Assembly (NCBI GenBank): GCA_938010795.1
Contig: CALLVB010000079.1
Location: 1 to 28,775 of the forward strand
Reading direction: 5' to 3'
Source of the DNA: Minisyncoccota bacterium
Lineage (GTDB): Bacteria; Patescibacteriota; Minisyncoccia; Phycocordibacterales; GCA-2747955
Length of the DNA: 28,775 nt
Every line of letters begins with the position of its first letter. Position 1 is the stretch's first letter. The translations under genes were made by a program, and so were the position numbers. Below, one piece after another: positions 1-7,448 of this stretch. The notes under the pieces are model-generated. The model saw only the letters and a program-made list of their open reading frames with translations, was not told the DNA's origin and did no database searches.

Positions 1-24
1 TATTAAGCACTCGATATTATACAT
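1..24 (-). CDS. Possible start of a divergent gene, truncated by the window edge
   Basis: On the minus strand an ATG at 24 opens a frame that stays open for the eight codons available. It is preceded by GAGGAG (34-29) and by a TATAAT box (40-35) ten nucleotides before the ATG, the same geometry as many genes here. Only eight residues are visible, so no function can be given; the frame could also be chance. Confidence 0.35.
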
Positions 25-46
25 GAATCTCCTCATTATATAAAAA

Positions 47-75
47 TTTCACTCCGTATTAATTTTGTGTATAAT
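47..75 (+). promoter_or_regulatory. Promoter of tRNA-Lys
   Basis: TTTCAC (47-52) and a perfect TATAAT (70-75) are separated by 17 nt. The predicted transcription start near 82 lies a few bases before the mature tRNA 5' end at 85. Confidence 0.7.
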
Positions 76-84
76 ATCGGACAT

Positions 85-157
85 CCTCTTGTAGCTCAGA
101 TGGTAGAGCAGCAGCCTCTTAAGCTGACGGTCCCAGGTTCGATCCCTGGCGGGAGGA
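85..157 (+). tRNA. tRNA-Lys (anticodon CUU)
   Basis: The strand folds into a full cloverleaf: acceptor stem 85-91 with 150-156, D stem 94-97 with 106-109, anticodon stem 111-115 with 123-127, and T stem 133-137 with 145-149 around a TTCGATC loop. The anticodon loop is CTCTTAA, placing CTT at positions 34-36, which reads the lysine codon AAG. The top pair of the anticodon stem is a G-A mismatch. No CCA is encoded after the discriminator A157, so CCA must be added enzymatically. A TATAAT promoter lies just upstream and a hairpin terminator just downstream, so it appears to be a single-gene transcript. Confidence 0.93.
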
Positions 158-161
158 CAAG

Positions 162-195
162 ACAAAGAAAAACCGCTCACGCGGTTTTTCTTTGT
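162..195. terminator. Bidirectional terminator between tRNA-Lys and the exonuclease gene
   Basis: A 15-bp perfect stem (162-176 with 181-195) has a 4-nt loop. A-rich and T-rich arms give a T-tract on either strand, so it can end both the rightward tRNA transcript and the leftward gene at 206-784. Confidence 0.85.
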
Positions 196-205
196 GTAAT
201 ATTAT

Positions 206-784
206 TTAGAATAATCCTCCTTGGGCCGGTGGGGTATCGAGTGTTTCCCAATCTGACGTATCTAGTTTCACAACAACTTCTTTTTTAGTATTCCTGTCTT
301 CATATTTCAACTCTCCATTTCGTAGAGCGTGATTATATACCGCTTCAGTGACTTTTACGTCTTGTATACAGTAATCAATAATTTTTTGAATCTCACCAGA
401 GTTCCACCAAGCAATAGCATCAAGACCATGACCTGATTTAGCAATTCCTAGTGTTGACTGAGCAATACCGTTGAGCGGTAACTTCTTTCCAGTCACCTGG
501 TTCATCTTTTCAAAAAGATCAACGTGTTTGATAGCAGAAAGGTCCAGGGGAGCGTGAGGTTGCAAGCACGGGAGGTCAAAGTGCTTCCCGTTATAGGTAA
601 CGATAAGATCTGCATTCTCAAAGTACGGCCACATGTCATTAAATTGATCCTCCAAAAATGATAAATACTGGTCTGACTCTGAGTCCCATAAACAAACCAC
701 AGACACATCTAGATCTGCCGGATTATTTGATTGCGCGTCTTCAAAGGTATTTTTTGTTTCAATATCAAAAATTACTTTTTTCAT
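206..784 (-). CDS. Ribonuclease H-like DEDDy 3'-5' exonuclease (YprB/DnaQ-like)
   Basis: A predicted 3'-5' exonuclease of the RNase H fold, 192 aa, probably acting on DNA or RNA ends; the substrate is unknown. The three Exo motifs are visible: FDIET near residue 6 (Exo I Asp/Glu), NGKHFDLP near 65 (Exo II Asp) and YCIQDV near 138 (Exo III Tyr-x3-Asp, the DEDDy arrangement). No polymerase domain is attached. The start at 784 is supported by a TATAAT box (800-795 on the minus strand) ten nucleotides upstream, which implies an almost leaderless mRNA. hisS follows the same orientation upstream but has its own promoter. The family assignment is firm; the cellular role is inferred as repair or RNA turnover. 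Confidence 0.85.
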   Translation of the reverse strand: MKKVIFDIETKNTFEDAQSNNPADLDVSVVCLWDSESDQYLSFLEDQFNDMWPYFENADLIVTYNGKHFDLPCLQPHAPLDLSAIKHVDLFEKMNQVTGKKLPLNGIAQSTLGIAKSGHGLDAIAWWNSGEIQKIIDYCIQDVKVTEAVYNHALRNGELKYEDRNTKKEVVVKLDTSDWETLDTPPAQGGLF

Positions 785-812
785 AGTAACGAGGATTATA
801 TCAAGGAAATAA

Positions 813-2099
813 TTAGTTCGAAACTAGAGAAATAATATCTTCAATAGATAGTGAATTTTTTTGTTCACCAGTAATCGTATTTTTAATAGAGTACGTATTC
901 GACGCAACCTCATCTTCACCTACAGCAATAAACCAAGGCACCATTTTTTTATCAGCTGATTGAATCAACTTGTCATATTTTCTACATGAGAAATCAAGCT
1001 CTGTATTGATCGACTCCTCTCGCAAGTTGTTTGCAAGTGTCTCGGCAGCAGCAAGTGATGATGTATCTAATGCGCCTATATATACTTTGGTGTGTGAAGT
1101 TAACTGAGGCATCAAACCATGTGTCTCTAAAAAGTCCTTGGCAGTCACATCTCCCATACCAAATCCAACCGCAGGAATTTTTTCCATATCAAAGATATCT
1201 AATAGATCATTATATCTACCACCACCAAAGAGTGATCGGTTATTGTCAGGGTGCGTATCAAAAAATTCGAATACGATGTCTGTGTAGTAATCAAACCCAC
1301 GCATCAGAGTTAGATCAAATCGAACATTAGTGTGACCAAGGGCTGACAGTTTAGTGATAATACTGAGAGTGTTATCTATGTCTTCTTTGTCTGCAAATTC
1401 CTGTGCGTTTTCCAAGTTTGTAGTCTCTAGTGTATTTATAAATTCTTCTGATCTTTCTGAAAGGATCTCAGAAATAGATGAATTGAACTCTTCTGTTGTG
1501 AGCTTTTTTTTCTTGTCAATTAACTTTGAGATTTTGTACAGATCCTCAGTACTATCGGTATATTGTTGGATTAAGGTAGTAATGATTTTTCTATTATTTA
1601 CAAGAATTTCAAAATCTTTTTCTTGTGCACCAAGAGATTTCATTAACTCAGCACCGATTTGAATAACTTCAATATCAGCTTGAATTGAATCTGACCCAAA
1701 GATGTCAACGTTGAGTTGATAATGTTCACGCAGTCTTCCTTTTTGTGGGCGTTCGTATCTAAATAAATTAGGGATAGAATACCACCGGATAGGTTTAGGT
1801 AATTCACGTGCTCGATTTGCAACCATACGTGCAACAGTAGGTGTCATCTCGGGACGCACAGTTACCCGTCGGTCTCCACGATCAATCAGATTGTATGTTT
1901 CATTATTAATCATTTCTGATCCAGATTTTGCTTCATAAAGCTCTGATGGTTCTAGGGGAGACGCGTTATAGTTTTGATACCCAAAACGTTCACACACTTC
2001 TGACATTTTCCAGAACATCCACTTTTGAAACATCCAGTCTTCTGGATAAAAGTCACGTACACCTTTGTAAGGTTTTGTTGATAGTTTTTTGTTACTCAT
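813..2099 (-). CDS. hisS: Histidine--tRNA ligase
   Basis: Class II aminoacyl-tRNA synthetase charging tRNA-His in the cytoplasm. The 428-aa product has the family's usual length. Visible landmarks are the N-terminal KPYKGVRDFYPEDW segment, motif 2 with RPEMTPTVARM, the histidine-binding GFDYYTDIVFE segment and GGGRYNDLL, followed by an alpha/beta anticodon-binding C-terminal domain. The ATG at 2099 is preceded by TATAAT (2114-2109, minus strand) with a 9-nt gap and no Shine-Dalgarno sequence, consistent with a leaderless or nearly leaderless transcript. It diverges from the membrane protein gene at 2145, with only 45 bp between the two starts. Confidence 0.97.
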   Translation of the reverse strand: MSNKKLSTKPYKGVRDFYPEDWMFQKWMFWKMSEVCERFGYQNYNASPLEPSELYEAKSGSEMINNETYNLIDRGDRRVTVRPEMTPTVARMVANRARELPKPIRWYSIPNLFRYERPQKGRLREHYQLNVDIFGSDSIQADIEVIQIGAELMKSLGAQEKDFEILVNNRKIITTLIQQYTDSTEDLYKISKLIDKKKKLTTEEFNSSISEILSERSEEFINTLETTNLENAQEFADKEDIDNTLSIITKLSALGHTNVRFDLTLMRGFDYYTDIVFEFFDTHPDNNRSLFGGGRYNDLLDIFDMEKIPAVGFGMGDVTAKDFLETHGLMPQLTSHTKVYIGALDTSSLAAAETLANNLREESINTELDFSCRKYDKLIQSADKKMVPWFIAVGEDEVASNTYSIKNTITGEQKNSLSIEDIISLVSN

Positions 2100-2108
2100 G
2101 ATTTTGGA

Positions 2109-2138
2109 ATTATATCACGCACGAACGAGTGGTATAAT
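2109..2138. promoter_or_regulatory. Divergent promoters of hisS and the 118-aa membrane protein
   Basis: Two perfect TATAAT boxes face outward: minus strand 2114-2109 for hisS (9 nt to its ATG) and plus strand 2133-2138 for the gene at 2145 (6 nt to its ATG). Neither gene has a Shine-Dalgarno sequence. The -35 region of each promoter would overlap the other promoter. Confidence 0.65.
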
Positions 2139-2144
2139 CTAGAT

Positions 2145-2501
2145 ATGAATCAAGAGACACACAACAAAGAATTTGAGGAAGCTGAAATAATCAAGAACAA
2201 AAAAAGTAAGAGACGAAAAGCGTTCGATTTTGCGCAAGGTTTTGCGGTAGATCAGGCATTTGAACGAGTAGATGGAGTGAGAAAACAATTTTTACTAGTA
2301 ATTATCATTTGGACAGTAGGAATTACACTCGGAGTGGTTGCACTTGTGTCACTTATTGGATGGGCTCTCATCACGTTATTACCAGGTTGGCTCGCAGGAC
2401 TTATTATTGGTATTTTGATAGCGCCAGTTTTGTGGGCACTTTACTTTGTATCAACTTCTATTAGTGCTATCTCAAAAAAAACAACTATTAAGCGAAAATA
2501 A
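2145..2501 (+). CDS. Small two-helix membrane protein, unknown function
   Basis: A 118-aa protein with a charged Lys/Arg-rich N-terminus (about residues 1-45), two strongly hydrophobic segments (about 49-75 and 80-103) and a short Lys-rich tail. Both ends are probably cytoplasmic by the positive-inside rule. No family was recognised. TATAAT at 2133-2138 ends 6 nt before the ATG, so the mRNA is likely leaderless. Its TAA overlaps the ATG of the following MGMT-like gene by one base, so the two are almost certainly co-transcribed; whether they share a function is unknown. Confidence 0.8.
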   Translation: MNQETHNKEFEEAEIIKNKKSKRRKAFDFAQGFAVDQAFERVDGVRKQFLLVIIIWTVGITLGVVALVSLIGWALITLLPGWLAGLIIGILIAPVLWALYFVSTSISAISKKTTIKRK

Positions 2502-2809
2502 TGGCAACAGTTTTACAACAGCAGGTATGGGACAAGCTCAAAGAGATTCCACAAGGGAGAGTAACAACGTATGCCTTACTTGCAGAGGCAGTTGATAAAC
2601 CAAAGGCGGTACGGGCTGTAGCATCAGCAGTAGGAAAGAATCCAGATCTCATAGTGGTACCATGCCATCGAGTAGTGAGATCGGATGGATTGGTGGGGGA
2701 GTATGCAGGTGGACAGAAAAAAAAGATACAACTCTTAACTCAAGAAGGGGTCAATATCAAGAACAAAAAGATCCCAACAGTAGATTTTTATATATTTGAC
2801 AGTAATTAG
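2501..2809 (+). CDS. MGMT/Ogt-like methylated-DNA--cysteine methyltransferase domain
   Basis: A 102-aa protein equal to the C-terminal DNA-binding and active-site domain of the Ogt/MGMT family, which transfers alkyl groups from O6-alkylguanine to its own cysteine. The helix-turn-helix segment (PQGRVTTYALLAEAV, about residues 17-31), the RAVASAVGKNP helix and the PCHRVV active-site motif with the acceptor Cys (about residue 54) are all present. The usual N-terminal ribonuclease-like domain is missing. Because the Cys is kept, this is a minimal transferase rather than a Cys-less alkyltransferase-like (ATL) protein. The start overlaps the previous stop by one base. Activity is inferred from motifs. 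Confidence 0.85.
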   Translation: MATVLQQQVWDKLKEIPQGRVTTYALLAEAVDKPKAVRAVASAVGKNPDLIVVPCHRVVRSDGLVGEYAGGQKKKIQLLTQEGVNIKNKKIPTVDFYIFDSN

Positions 2810-2861
2810 TTTTATCAGTAGAATACATTTTAAAGTACGTAAATCAGAGAGGAGCTGACAT

Positions 2862-3458
2862 ATGATTACACTACTTAAAATATTACTGTTCTTTATAGGG
2901 AGTTTCACGATGTTTGGTCTTTTTGTTGATCTCGACATTGGAGCAATCTGGTTTGAAATCGACGTATTTGTTGTTGACGGGTTTATCCTGGTGATGGCAC
3001 ACGTGTCTAATTTTCTCGATGTATATGCACAAGATCTTACAACCATTTTTGTATTGGCAAGTGGGTATCTTTCTTTATTTTTCTTAACACATGTCTTGAT
3101 TGGTCTACCAATGTATGAGCGTAGGGCTCAAGAGAGAGATAGACAGGAAAAAAAAGCACGCAAGGTCGCCATGATCGTGGAGGACCTGGGCAAAAAAAGA
3201 ACAACATTAGAAGCTCTGTCTGTGAGATTCGATACTCAATTGCTGGTTTTAAGGAGGAGAGAAGCTGACGAAGAACATCTTCGTAACGCAAGTGAGGTCT
3301 TGAAATCTTTTGACCAGCTCTATTCGCACGATCCTCTTGAACAAAAAGCATTTGAACTCGGTTTGTCTTCATCAGACGATCTGAGCGATCTTCAGATCGA
3401 AGACATCTTTGCTCAAGAGATGCAAAAAACAACTCCTTGTCTAGAAGCAACGGGTTAA
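2862..3458 (+). CDS. Membrane protein with cytoplasmic coiled coil, unknown function
   Basis: A 198-aa protein with about three hydrophobic stretches (residues 5-27, 36-52 and 58-82) followed by a highly charged helical region (about 85-150) likely to form a coiled coil, and an acidic C-terminal tail. No family was recognised. The start is set by a strong Shine-Dalgarno AGAGGAG about 6 nt before the ATG, unlike the leaderless genes around it. It is followed by a hairpin terminator shared with the convergent SGNH gene. Arginine codons and style resemble other accessory genes here. Confidence 0.75.
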   Translation: MITLLKILLFFIGSFTMFGLFVDLDIGAIWFEIDVFVVDGFILVMAHVSNFLDVYAQDLTTIFVLASGYLSLFFLTHVLIGLPMYERRAQERDRQEKKARKVAMIVEDLGKKRTTLEALSVRFDTQLLVLRRREADEEHLRNASEVLKSFDQLYSHDPLEQKAFELGLSSSDDLSDLQIEDIFAQEMQKTTPCLEATG

Positions 3459-3484
3459 CCACTATTCGCTTTTGGCGAACAGGC

Positions 3485-3518
3485 AAAAAGAGGCGTTCCT
3501 TTGGGAGGGCCTTTTTTA
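3485..3518. terminator. Terminator between convergent genes
   Basis: An imperfect hairpin with a TTT loop around 3500-3502 is followed by CTTTTTTATT on the plus strand and flanked by AAAAAG on the other side, so it may serve both directions. A second small stem (TTCGC/GCGAA) lies just upstream near 3465-3480. Confidence 0.65.
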
Positions 3519-4142
3519 TTCAATAAACTTCTTGATCTTTGGAGCGATCCGATCAGCTATCTTGCTATAACCAATATCGTTTGGGTGAATAGCATCTGAC
3601 ATATATGCATCACGACCAATCAAGCCCTTTAAAATATTTGAGACATATGTTGCGTTATGAGTTGTTGCAAGCTCTTTGTATAGATCGCCATATCCAGGAG
3701 TTCCAAGAATCATTACCATCGCACCATCGTTTTGAATTTTTGAAATGATTTTATCCATATTCCTTCGCACATCTTCTTTTGGTACTCGCTGTATAAAGTC
3801 ATTCCCACCTAACACAATGAGCACTATTTGAGCCTCGCGTTCTAAGACTTCATCGATACGTGCCAAGCCTGCCCTTGTGGTATTTCCTGAAACACCAAGT
3901 GTGGTGATATTTCGATTAAGTATGAATTCTAGATTATCAACAAACCCTTCACCGTCTGTGCTACCAACTCCGGCAGCAAGACTATCACCGAAGACAATAA
4001 TCTCAGTTCGGTCATTAGGATAATTAAGAATATGAGGAGTTCTATTTTGTATGTAATACACTAAAAAGAGAAATCCTAAGACAATGAGGGTAAATACAAT
4101 CATCACTAGGTCTTTCTGGTTCATCTTAGTGTTTATATTCAT
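3516..4142 (-). CDS. Membrane-anchored SGNH/GDSL hydrolase
   Basis: A 208-aa esterase/lipase-like enzyme of the SGNH superfamily (TesA-like). An N-terminal hydrophobic helix (about residues 11-31) anchors it so that the enzyme faces outward. All four blocks are visible: FGDSLAAG with nucleophile Ser54, GVSG (oxyanion Gly), LGGND with Asn114, and DAIHP with Asp183 and His186. The substrate is unknown; lipid, acylated glycan or peptidoglycan ester are options. The ATG at 4142 follows TACAAT (4155-4150, minus strand) by 7 nt, suggesting a leaderless mRNA. A second Met at residue 7 is an alternative start. It diverges from tyrS with a 37-bp gap. Confidence 0.88.
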   Translation of the reverse strand: MNINTKMNQKDLVMIVFTLIVLGFLFLVYYIQNRTPHILNYPNDRTEIIVFGDSLAAGVGSTDGEGFVDNLEFILNRNITTLGVSGNTTRAGLARIDEVLEREAQIVLIVLGGNDFIQRVPKEDVRRNMDKIISKIQNDGAMVMILGTPGYGDLYKELATTHNATYVSNILKGLIGRDAYMSDAIHPNDIGYSKIADRIAPKIKKFIE

Positions 4143-4149
4143 GAAATCG

Positions 4150-4172
4150 ATTGTAACATTTTAGGTTATAAT
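4150..4172. promoter_or_regulatory. Overlapping divergent promoters of the SGNH hydrolase gene and tyrS
   Basis: TACAAT on the minus strand (4155-4150) sits 7 nt from the SGNH start, and TATAAT on the plus strand (4167-4172) sits 7 nt from the tyrS start. With a 17-nt spacer the tyrS -35 would fall at 4144-4149, inside the other promoter's -10/start region. Confidence 0.6.
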
Positions 4173-4179
4173 ACGAATC

Positions 4180-5427
4180 ATGTTGAATATGTTTACAAAA
4201 AAGAAACCTAACAGTGGAACAACTGTTATTACAGAACCTGAGAAGATCCAAAATTTTATGAATCGTGGTATTGAGAAAATTTACCCGAATGATGAATTTT
4301 TAGAAAAGAGACTTGCCTCAGGAGAAAAACTTTCGATGTATCTAGGGATTGATCCTACCGGACCAACACTTCACTTAGGTCATTCGATTGCTCTGAAAAA
4401 GATGGCAGAATTTCAAAAACTTGGACATAAAGCTATTTTATTAATTGGTGACTTTACTGCACAAATTGGTGATCCAGATAAGACTAGTGTTCGTAAACAA
4501 CTCACACATGCTGAGGTTCTTGAAAATGCAAAGCTGTATAAAGAACAAGCATCGCTATTTTTAGATTTCGGAGGGTCTAACCCAGCAGAACTTCGATACA
4601 ACTCTGAGTGGAGTAATCCTATGAAATTTGCAGACGTACTGAATCTTGCGTCAAAGATGACAGTGCAACAAATGCTGGAGAGAGATATGTTTAGAAAGCG
4701 GCTATCTGAGAACAAACCTATTTACTTACATGAATTCATGTATCCACTCATGCAAGGGTATGATGCGGTAGCTATGGATGTGGATGGGGAGATTGGAGGA
4801 AATGATCAAACATTTAACATGCTTGTGGGTCGGACACTCATGAAGGATATGTCAAATAAAGAGAAATTCGTCTTGCCAGTAAAGCTACTCACAGATACTT
4901 CTGGAGCAAAAATGGGGAAGACTACTAATAATATGTTGTCATTTCTTGATTCAGCACAAGATAAGTTTGGGAAAATTATGTCATGGCCAGACGGCATGAT
5001 TATGTCAGGGTTTGAACTGCTCACAGACGTGAACTTGAGAGATGTTGAGCAGAGGCTCGCATCAGGAGAGAATCCACGTGATATCAAGATGGATCTTGCA
5101 ATGAATGTAACAGAGTTCTACCACAGTAAAGATGAAGCAGACAAAGCTAAACAGGCATTTATTACACAGTTCTCTAAACAAGAGATTCCAGAAGACATAC
5201 CAGAGGTGGTAATTAACGAAGAGCTCGGGATTATTGAGGTGCTTAAACAAACAGGTCTTGCAAAATCAAACAACGAAGCAAAACGAAAGATTCAAGAGGG
5301 AGCAGTAGTGCTTGACGGGAACAAGATCAAAAGTATTACGTTCAAAATGTCTGGGGGTAAGCCACAAAAAGGAGATACGGTAATTCTTAAACTAGGTCGC
5401 AAGATCATTAAACTTAAGTTTAAATAA
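4180..5427 (+). CDS. tyrS: Tyrosine--tRNA ligase
   Basis: Class I synthetase charging tRNA-Tyr, 415 aa. Signatures are HLGH at residues 65-68 (HIGH motif), the tyrosine-pocket segment around GGNDQTFNM (206-214), and KMGKT at 244-248, a KMSKS variant. A C-terminal S4 RNA-binding domain occupies about residues 350-410. An N-terminal extension of roughly 20 residues precedes the catalytic core; a leaderless start at 4180 with TATAAT 7 nt upstream favours its inclusion. The next gene begins 2 nt after the stop, so tyrS and the secreted NTR/Kazal-like protein probably share a transcript. Confidence 0.97.
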   Translation: MLNMFTKKKPNSGTTVITEPEKIQNFMNRGIEKIYPNDEFLEKRLASGEKLSMYLGIDPTGPTLHLGHSIALKKMAEFQKLGHKAILLIGDFTAQIGDPDKTSVRKQLTHAEVLENAKLYKEQASLFLDFGGSNPAELRYNSEWSNPMKFADVLNLASKMTVQQMLERDMFRKRLSENKPIYLHEFMYPLMQGYDAVAMDVDGEIGGNDQTFNMLVGRTLMKDMSNKEKFVLPVKLLTDTSGAKMGKTTNNMLSFLDSAQDKFGKIMSWPDGMIMSGFELLTDVNLRDVEQRLASGENPRDIKMDLAMNVTEFYHSKDEADKAKQAFITQFSKQEIPEDIPEVVINEELGIIEVLKQTGLAKSNNEAKRKIQEGAVVLDGNKIKSITFKMSGGKPQKGDTVILKLGRKIIKLKFK

Positions 5428-5429
5428 GT

Positions 5430-6242
5430 ATGAAGTACCTGTTGTTACCCATTATATTTTTATTTTCAGCTAGTTTTGCAGCAGCGTGTTCGTTTACCCC
5501 AGATGCAGATAGAATGCAATCAGCAGAAGATAACGTCTCAAAATACCAGTATGTATTTGTAGGGAAGGTGCTTGAAAAAAGAGAACTAGAAGATTTTTCT
5601 GGCACAGAATATATTTTTGAAGTAGATAATTTTCATAAAGGTACTATTTACGAGTTTATCGATAGGTTTGACCATCGTCGACATACAGTCACTTCTCCTG
5701 GTCACTCATGTGGGTCATTTTTTGAGGTAGGGACAGTGGGTGTGTTTTTTACAAATGATCCATTTATGATTGATGAATCAAACCCGCAATACTTTTTTAA
5801 TTCAGTTGAAGAAGCAAAGGAGAAAGCCGATTCTCTTTTTAGTACCACTGTTGAACCAGTTGTAAAACCGGTAGGATGCACCAAAGAATATAAACCTGTT
5901 TGTGGAGAGATTGAAGTACAATGCGTCCAAGCTCCGTGCCCACCAATTCGGCAGACCTACTCAAATACTTGTGTTATGGATGCTGACGGTGCAACACTAG
6001 TACATCTAGGAGGGTGTGAAGTAGAGCCTAAACCTACCATTAAAGAGCAGGTAGAAGAGATTCAAGAGACAACCAATTCATTTACGAGTCCAACCGAAGG
6101 ACCACTTGTTGGTTTTGTGGAACCAACAAGTCCGCCACCAACCAAAGAGGAGCCATCAAAGGCAGAAAATCGTTCAAAAATCCTTAGTTTTTTCGACTGG
6201 TGGACTGCACAAGTACGTGGATTATTCTCTTGGCTTTTTTAA
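5430..6242 (+). CDS. Secreted NTR (TIMP-like) plus Kazal-like protein, putative protease inhibitor
   Basis: A 270-aa exported protein. A signal peptide (about residues 1-19) ends in FAAA, so the mature protein would begin with Cys20, as in TIMP/NTR domains; the site could also be a weak lipobox. Residues 20-110 resemble the bacterial NTR-like domain (YVFVGKVLE, an alternating beta pattern, GHSCGSFFEVGTVGVFF). Residues 150-196 resemble a Kazal domain, with Cys150, 158, 165, 170, 181 and 196 and the EYKPVCG and TYSNTC motifs. A Pro/Thr/Glu-rich linker leads to an aromatic, amphipathic C-terminal end (FFDWWTAQVRGLFSWLF) that might contact a membrane. It follows tyrS by 2 nt. The inhibitor role is inferred. 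Confidence 0.7.
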   Translation: MKYLLLPIIFLFSASFAAACSFTPDADRMQSAEDNVSKYQYVFVGKVLEKRELEDFSGTEYIFEVDNFHKGTIYEFIDRFDHRRHTVTSPGHSCGSFFEVGTVGVFFTNDPFMIDESNPQYFFNSVEEAKEKADSLFSTTVEPVVKPVGCTKEYKPVCGEIEVQCVQAPCPPIRQTYSNTCVMDADGATLVHLGGCEVEPKPTIKEQVEEIQETTNSFTSPTEGPLVGFVEPTSPPPTKEEPSKAENRSKILSFFDWWTAQVRGLFSWLF

Positions 6243-6251
6243 AAAAGACTA

Positions 6252-6257
6252 TATAAT
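6252..6257 (+). promoter_or_regulatory. -10 box of the Thr-rich secreted protein gene
   Basis: TATAAT ends 8 nt before the ATG at 6266, without a Shine-Dalgarno sequence, so the transcript should be almost leaderless. Confidence 0.6.
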
Positions 6258-6265
6258 TACGACAT

Positions 6266-6601
6266 ATGAAAAAAGTAATTTTCCTATCACTATTTTTTAT
6301 TGCTACACCAGTCTTTGGGCAGGTTATTTCACTAGATGAAAATCTGGTAAATAAAGAACCAACAGTTAAGGTTGAGGCGGCTCCAGTTGCAACAACTACC
6401 CTGACAGATCCGGTATCAACTACTACAGAGATTACCGAGACTATTGAAATTGTTCCAGGAGGGCTTAGCCTTAAACTTTCAACAACAGTTCCAGTAAATG
6501 CACATCCAGCAACGACTACTCAAGAATTAGTTGACGACGGTCTATTCGATCTTATCTACACAGGATTCGAAGAATTTGTATTTAAAGTATTTGGTATCTA
6601 G
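6266..6601 (+). CDS. Small secreted Thr/Val-rich protein, unknown function
   Basis: A 111-aa protein with a clear signal peptide (residues 1-19, cleavage near FGQ), a low-complexity central region rich in Thr, Val, Pro and Glu (about 28-90) and a hydrophobic, aromatic C-terminal segment (about 93-111, LFDLIYTGFEEFVFKVFGI). No family was recognised. It has its own TATAAT promoter and a hairpin terminator. The end resembles the aromatic tail of the upstream NTR/Kazal protein in character, although not in sequence, so both may be surface-associated (inference). Confidence 0.7.
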   Translation: MKKVIFLSLFFIATPVFGQVISLDENLVNKEPTVKVEAAPVATTTLTDPVSTTTEITETIEIVPGGLSLKLSTTVPVNAHPATTTQELVDDGLFDLIYTGFEEFVFKVFGI

Positions 6602-6623
6602 TTAATGTATATAAACAAAAGTT

Positions 6624-6645
6624 ACGACCAGAAGGTCGTTTTTTT
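6624..6645 (+). terminator. Terminator after the small secreted protein gene
   Basis: ACGACC (6624-6629) and GGTCGT (6634-6639) form a 6-bp stem with a 4-nt AGAA loop, followed by a run of T. The T-run abuts the -10 box of the next gene. Confidence 0.85.
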
Positions 6646-6647
6646 GT

Positions 6648-6653
6648 TATACT
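6648..6653 (+). promoter_or_regulatory. -10 box of the epimerase-like gene
   Basis: TATACT is followed by six T residues and then the ATG at 6660, so the mRNA is predicted to be leaderless. Confidence 0.55.
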
Positions 6654-6659
6654 TTTTTT

Positions 6660-7337
6660 ATGAGAATATACCCATCTGTTTTAGAGCAAACGCGTACTGC
6701 CATTGAAGACAAGATTTCCAGAGTACCTACGCAAATTAAAGAAGTGCAGATAGACATTTGTGATGGAGTGTTTGTTCCATCAAAAACGTACGGTTCATCT
6801 GGTACATTACGCTCACTTAAGTCTATAAATAGAATGACCAAAGGTAGAGAGCTGGAGTTAGACCTTATGGTGGATCTACAGAAAGCTGGGCGACGAAAAC
6901 GATTTCTCTCACACATCAAAGCCATTCATCCAGAGAGAATTATTATTCACTTTGGAACAACTGATAATTGGGGGTCTGTATTCACCCGGCTTACTCGCAG
7001 AGGGAAGATTGAGATGGAGGTAGGTCTGGGAATTCACCTATCACATACAAATCAAGATCTGTATGATTTGTTAGATAACTATCCATTTTCATTCATTCAA
7101 ATAATGGGGATCGAAAACGTTGGGTACTCAGGACAGGAATTTTCAAAAAAGACATACACCAAGATAAAAACATTTAGAAAACGATATCCAAACATACCAA
7201 TCTCTATTGACGGAGGAGTTAAAGTTGCAAATGCCGAAAAACTTAAGAACGCAGGCGCTACTAGAATCTGTCCTAATTCTGGTTTATTTAAGACTGTAGA
7301 TATTAAAAAAACCTACAAAGAATTTACAGAAATTTAA
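6660..7337 (+). CDS. Divergent ribulose-phosphate 3-epimerase-like protein
   Basis: A 225-aa TIM-barrel protein matching the RPE family, which interconverts ribulose-5-P and xylulose-5-P. Family landmarks are YPSVL, QIDICDGVFVP (30-40), ELDLMV (66-71), GLGIHL, IMGIENVGYSGQEF (148-161) and SIDGGVKVANAEKL (182-195). Of the four metal ligands known in RPE (His, Asp, His, Asp), both Asp are kept (Asp32, Asp184) but the two His positions are Gln30 and Asp68, so metal binding or chemistry may have changed. Split transketolase genes lie 2.6 kb downstream, which fits a pentose phosphate role. Start 6660 is supported by TATACT 6 nt upstream. Confidence 0.8.
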   Translation: MRIYPSVLEQTRTAIEDKISRVPTQIKEVQIDICDGVFVPSKTYGSSGTLRSLKSINRMTKGRELELDLMVDLQKAGRRKRFLSHIKAIHPERIIIHFGTTDNWGSVFTRLTRRGKIEMEVGLGIHLSHTNQDLYDLLDNYPFSFIQIMGIENVGYSGQEFSKKTYTKIKTFRKRYPNIPISIDGGVKVANAEKLKNAGATRICPNSGLFKTVDIKKTYKEFTEI

Positions 7338-7402
7338 TATACAAATTTATAGACATACTCGTAGGAACGTCATGACACATAAGTCAGGTCTTGGTAATAA
7401 AA

Positions 7403-7429
7403 AACTGGCACATTCGAGATGCGCCAGTT
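7403..7429 (-). terminator. Terminator of the leftward 50-aa membrane protein gene
   Basis: AACTGGC and GCCAGTT (7403-7409 with 7423-7429) form a 7-bp stem, with a further CAT/ATG pairing inside. On the minus strand the stem is followed by TTTTTATT. Confidence 0.8.
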
Positions 7430-7448
7430 GGTTGAGAACTATATGAGA

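Noticed and set aside
67..288. Open frame of 73 codons across tRNA-Lys
   Set aside because: It runs through the tRNA and the terminator, which explain the sequence fully.
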